Below are positions 5,664 through 7,283 of a DNA stretch of 7,283 nucleotides, one piece after another (position 1 is the stretch's first letter; each line of letters opens with the position of its first letter). The DNA lies in NCBI GenBank assembly GCA_949286405.1, contig CASECH010000086.1:1-7283 (forward strand), read 5' to 3'. Under the pieces are notes generated by a model. It was not told where the DNA came from and did not search any database. It was given only the letters and a program-made list of their open reading frames with translations. Source of the DNA: an uncultured bacterium (GTDB lineage Bacteria; Cyanobacteriota; Vampirovibrionia; Gastranaerophilales; Gastranaerophilaceae). Made by a program: the position numbers and the translations under genes.

Positions 5664-6263
5664 TTATTTTATTTTTTTAAAAAATTCATCTGAAATTAGT
5701 TGAGAATATTTACTTTTTTCATTAGCAGAAATCAATAACCTAGGTTCTCCTGACTTTGTTTCTGCAACAGATACCATTCCTGCAATATCACCTATTGGGA
5801 GCTTCTTGACCTTAGCTTCAAATCTTACATAAGGAACATTTTTACCATAAGAACTAATTGTTCCACGCTTTGTAACACGTAATTCGTCTACTGATAAAGC
5901 TTGATATTTAACCTTTTGAATAGATTTTTTAAGTTTTTGCTCAACATTATCAGATTTTATATCTTCTACTGTCAAAATATCTTTTTTATTAGAATCCACA
6001 ACAAGAAGCTTTTGTCCTGTTGCTTTATGCTCCGCGACAACCGCATTATATCCAAGAACTCCTGCAGCTTTTTCTATTTCAAACTCATCACTAATTTTAG
6101 AAAAATCACCAACTTTTTTAGCCCTTTCAAGCATTTCATCTTGAGGTGGATTGAAAAAATTATTAACCCAAGATCCTATTAACTCCTTGCCACCCAAAGA
6201 CATAAAGCCAATAACGGCAAGTACGATAATTATTGCTCTCACTATATTTTTTAAACAACCCAT
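5664..6263 (-). CDS. Membrane-anchored protein of unknown function (199 aa)
   Basis: I do not recognise the family. The N-terminus, MGCLKNIVRA followed by a hydrophobic stretch (about 7-24, IVRAIIIVLAVIGFMSLGG), is a single membrane segment or signal anchor. The Cys at residue 3 comes before the hydrophobic core, so it is not a lipobox. After it come a short linker containing NPPQDEMLERAKKVGDF, then a soluble alpha/beta region of about 150 residues (VLGYNAVVAEHKATGQKLL, then DILTVEDIKSD and a Lys-rich helix about 108-120). A later segment (about 127-182, VTKRGTISSYGKNVPYVRFEAKV and RLLISA) looks beta-rich, resembling a small extracytoplasmic sensor or chaperone-like domain. No catalytic motif is evident. 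Its SD, AAGGA (6275-6271), lies 7 nt from the ATG. It is divergent from mutS, shares an overlapping promoter region with it, and is followed by the 70-aa gene on the same strand. Confidence 0.85.
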   Translation of the reverse strand: MGCLKNIVRAIIIVLAVIGFMSLGGKELIGSWVNNFFNPPQDEMLERAKKVGDFSKISDEFEIEKAAGVLGYNAVVAEHKATGQKLLVVDSNKKDILTVEDIKSDNVEQKLKKSIQKVKYQALSVDELRVTKRGTISSYGKNVPYVRFEAKVKKLPIGDIAGMVSVAETKSGEPRLLISANEKSKYSQLISDEFFKKIK

Positions 6264-6279
6264 ATTGAAATCCTTATTA

Positions 6280-6288
6280 TGTTATAAT
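6280..6288 (+). promoter_or_regulatory. Extended -10 promoter of mutS
   Basis: TGTTATAAT is a perfect extended -10 (TGnTATAAT), which can work without a good -35; none is seen. A start about 7 nt past the hexamer would fall near 6295, leaving a leader of only about 5 nt before the mutS ATG. No SD is present. The hexamer lies in the left arm of the palindrome at 6281-6299. Confidence 0.6.
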
Positions 6289-6299
6289 ATTATTATAAC
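6281..6299. repeat. 19-bp palindrome holding both divergent -10 elements
   Basis: GTTATAAT (6281-6288) and ATTATAAC (6292-6299) are perfect reverse complements around a 3-nt centre (ATT). The left arm contains the mutS -10, and the right arm contains a TATAAT read on the reverse strand. The arrangement could be an operator, or simply two AT-rich -10 boxes facing away from each other. Confidence 0.65.
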
Positions 6300-6320
6300 T
6301 ATGAAAAAACAAGAAATCAA
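6292..6320 (-). promoter_or_regulatory. Promoter of the 199-aa membrane protein gene
   Basis: On the reverse strand TTGATT (6320-6315, 4/6 to -35) and TATAAT (6297-6292, 6/6) are separated by 17 nt. Initiation near 6285 would give a leader of about 22 nt containing the SD AAGGA. The -35 lies within codons 5-7 of mutS, so the two divergent promoters overlap and cannot both be occupied at once. Confidence 0.6.
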
Positions 6321-7283
6321 TCTAATAAACACGGCAGATATTAAAGTAGAAGAACTTACTCCGGCTATGCAGGAGTATATAAAAATAAAGCATCAACATC
6401 CGGATAAAATTCTTTTATACCGATTGGGTGATTTTTATGAAACATTTTTTGAAGATGCAGTTACAATGTCTAAGGAATTGGAACTTACTCTAACAGGTAG
6501 AGAACAAGGTAAGTTTGGTAGAATACCTCTTGCAGGTATTCCTGCAAAAGCTGTAAATAATTATCTTGAAAAACTTGTTGCAAAAAACTATAAAGTAATT
6601 ATATGCGACCAGCTTGAGGACCCTAAACAGGCTAAAGGGCTTGTCAAAAGAGGAGTTACAAGAATTGTCACTTCAGGCACACTAACAGAAAGTGACCTAT
6701 TGGAACAAAATTCGAACAACTACATCTGTGCTGTATTTAAAGATAACAAGAGTGATTTATTTGGATTTTCTTATGCTGATATTTCTACAGGAGAATTCAA
6801 AACAACACAAGCACCTATAAATCTTATACTTAGTGAGCTTGCAAGGATTAAACCTTCTGAAGTTATTGCTCCATCAATCAGAGGAGAAATTAAACCTTTC
6901 CAAATAGTTCCTGAAGAAAAAATTAATCTTCCTGAAGAAATAACTAAACTATATAATTGCTCAAAAATTCCTGAATCAGTATTTGACGAAAATTTTGCCG
7001 AAACTAACTTGAAAGCTGTGTTTAATGCTCAAAGCCTCGAATCTTTTGGATATAACAGATATAAGTTAGGATTTAGAGCTGCAGGTGCTGTACTTGCATA
7101 TGTTTGGGAAACTATGAAGGAAAATGTGCCTAAATTTGAAAGAATAGAACCTTATGAACTTTCTGAATATATGATAATTGATGGAAGTACGAGAAAAAAT
7201 CTTGAACTGACTGAAACTTTAAGAGAAAAAAATAAATATGGTTCACTTTTATGGTCAATTGACAAAACTAAAACCAACATGGG
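6301..7283 (+). CDS. mutS: DNA mismatch repair protein MutS, N-terminal part
   Basis: MutS recognises base mismatches and small loops and recruits the rest of the repair machinery. About 327 codons are present before the window ends; the full protein is usually around 850 aa, so the ATPase and dimerisation domains lie beyond it. Domain I shows TPAMQEYIKIK (20-30) and LYRLGDFYETFFEDA (39-53), including the mismatch-intercalating Phe45 and Glu47 of the F-x-E motif; FGRIPLAGIPAKAVNNYL and VIICDQLEDP follow. The connector domain includes GVTRIVTSGTL and FSYADISTGEF. The lever region starts with DGSTRKNLEL (294-303) and runs to DKTKTNMG, the usual start of the clamp segment. The start at ATG 6301 lacks an SD and lies about 12 nt past a perfect extended -10, so the mRNA would have almost no leader. 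An in-frame TTG at 6265 would add 12 residues without homology and is unlikely. Confidence 0.96.
   Translation, partial: MKKQEINLINTADIKVEELTPAMQEYIKIKHQHPDKILLYRLGDFYETFFEDAVTMSKELELTLTGREQGKFGRIPLAGIPAKAVNNYLEKLVAKNYKVIICDQLEDPKQAKGLVKRGVTRIVTSGTLTESDLLEQNSNNYICAVFKDNKSDLFGFSYADISTGEFKTTQAPINLILSELARIKPSEVIAPSIRGEIKPFQIVPEEKINLPEEITKLYNCSKIPESVFDENFAETNLKAVFNAQSLESFGYNRYKLGFRAAGAVLAYVWETMKENVPKFERIEPYELSEYMIIDGSTRKNLELTETLREKNKYGSLLWSIDKTKTNM

Noticed and set aside
5901..6182. 93-aa forward open frame opposite the 199-aa gene
   Set aside because: Phe/Asn/Ile-rich translation of an AT-rich antisense strand; the reverse frame has a good SD and a plausible protein.
6265..6300. Upstream in-frame TTG start for mutS
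   Set aside because: No SD, it would cover the promoter and palindrome, and the extra 12 residues are not expected from the family.

Overview
The window is a strongly AT-rich stretch of bacterial chromosome carrying mostly housekeeping genes. It starts inside the 3' end of the RNA polymerase beta' gene and ends inside mutS. The RpoC fragment has the motif DGGDTNLLPSELVE, which from memory resembles the C-terminus of the split cyanobacterial RpoC2 more than the DPGDT form of many other bacteria. With the AT-rich base use and a PSP1/RicT protein, this suggests a non-photosynthetic cyanobacterial relative (Melainabacteria/Gastranaerophilales type, gut or similar). That placement is inference.

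Layout. (1) 1-529: end of rpoC/rpoC2 and a strong intrinsic terminator. (2) 667-831: a small orphan gene for a basic, Cys-containing protein of unknown function. (3) 911-2001: a two-gene redox operon, a membrane-anchored thioredoxin-like protein overlapping a CcdA-type thiol-electron transporter by one base. The first gene's Shine-Dalgarno (SD) sequence lies inside a potential hairpin. (4) 2051-5393: ribH, murQ, gpsA and ricT, all forward and tightly packed. A candidate promoter precedes ribH, and a near-consensus promoter sits in the last codons of murQ to drive gpsA-ricT. (5) 5399-6263: two reverse-strand genes of unknown function, a 70-aa cytosolic protein and a 199-aa membrane-anchored protein. 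The first converges on ricT with only 5 bp between stop codons. (6) 6264-7283: a compact divergent promoter region built around a 19-bp palindrome, then the first ~327 codons of mutS.

The redox pair probably moves reducing equivalents from cytosolic thioredoxin across the membrane to an extracytoplasmic partner not encoded here. The ribH-ricT cluster mixes riboflavin synthesis, peptidoglycan recycling, phospholipid precursor synthesis and an Fe-S/RNA-related regulator, so it looks co-transcribed by convenience rather than as one pathway. I saw no mobile element, CRISPR array, tRNA or rRNA. I found no clear new defence or biosynthetic system. The items most worth a second look are regulatory: the palindromic divergent mutS promoter, the inverted repeat around the ribH promoter, the SD-masking hairpin, and starts that look leaderless or nearly so.
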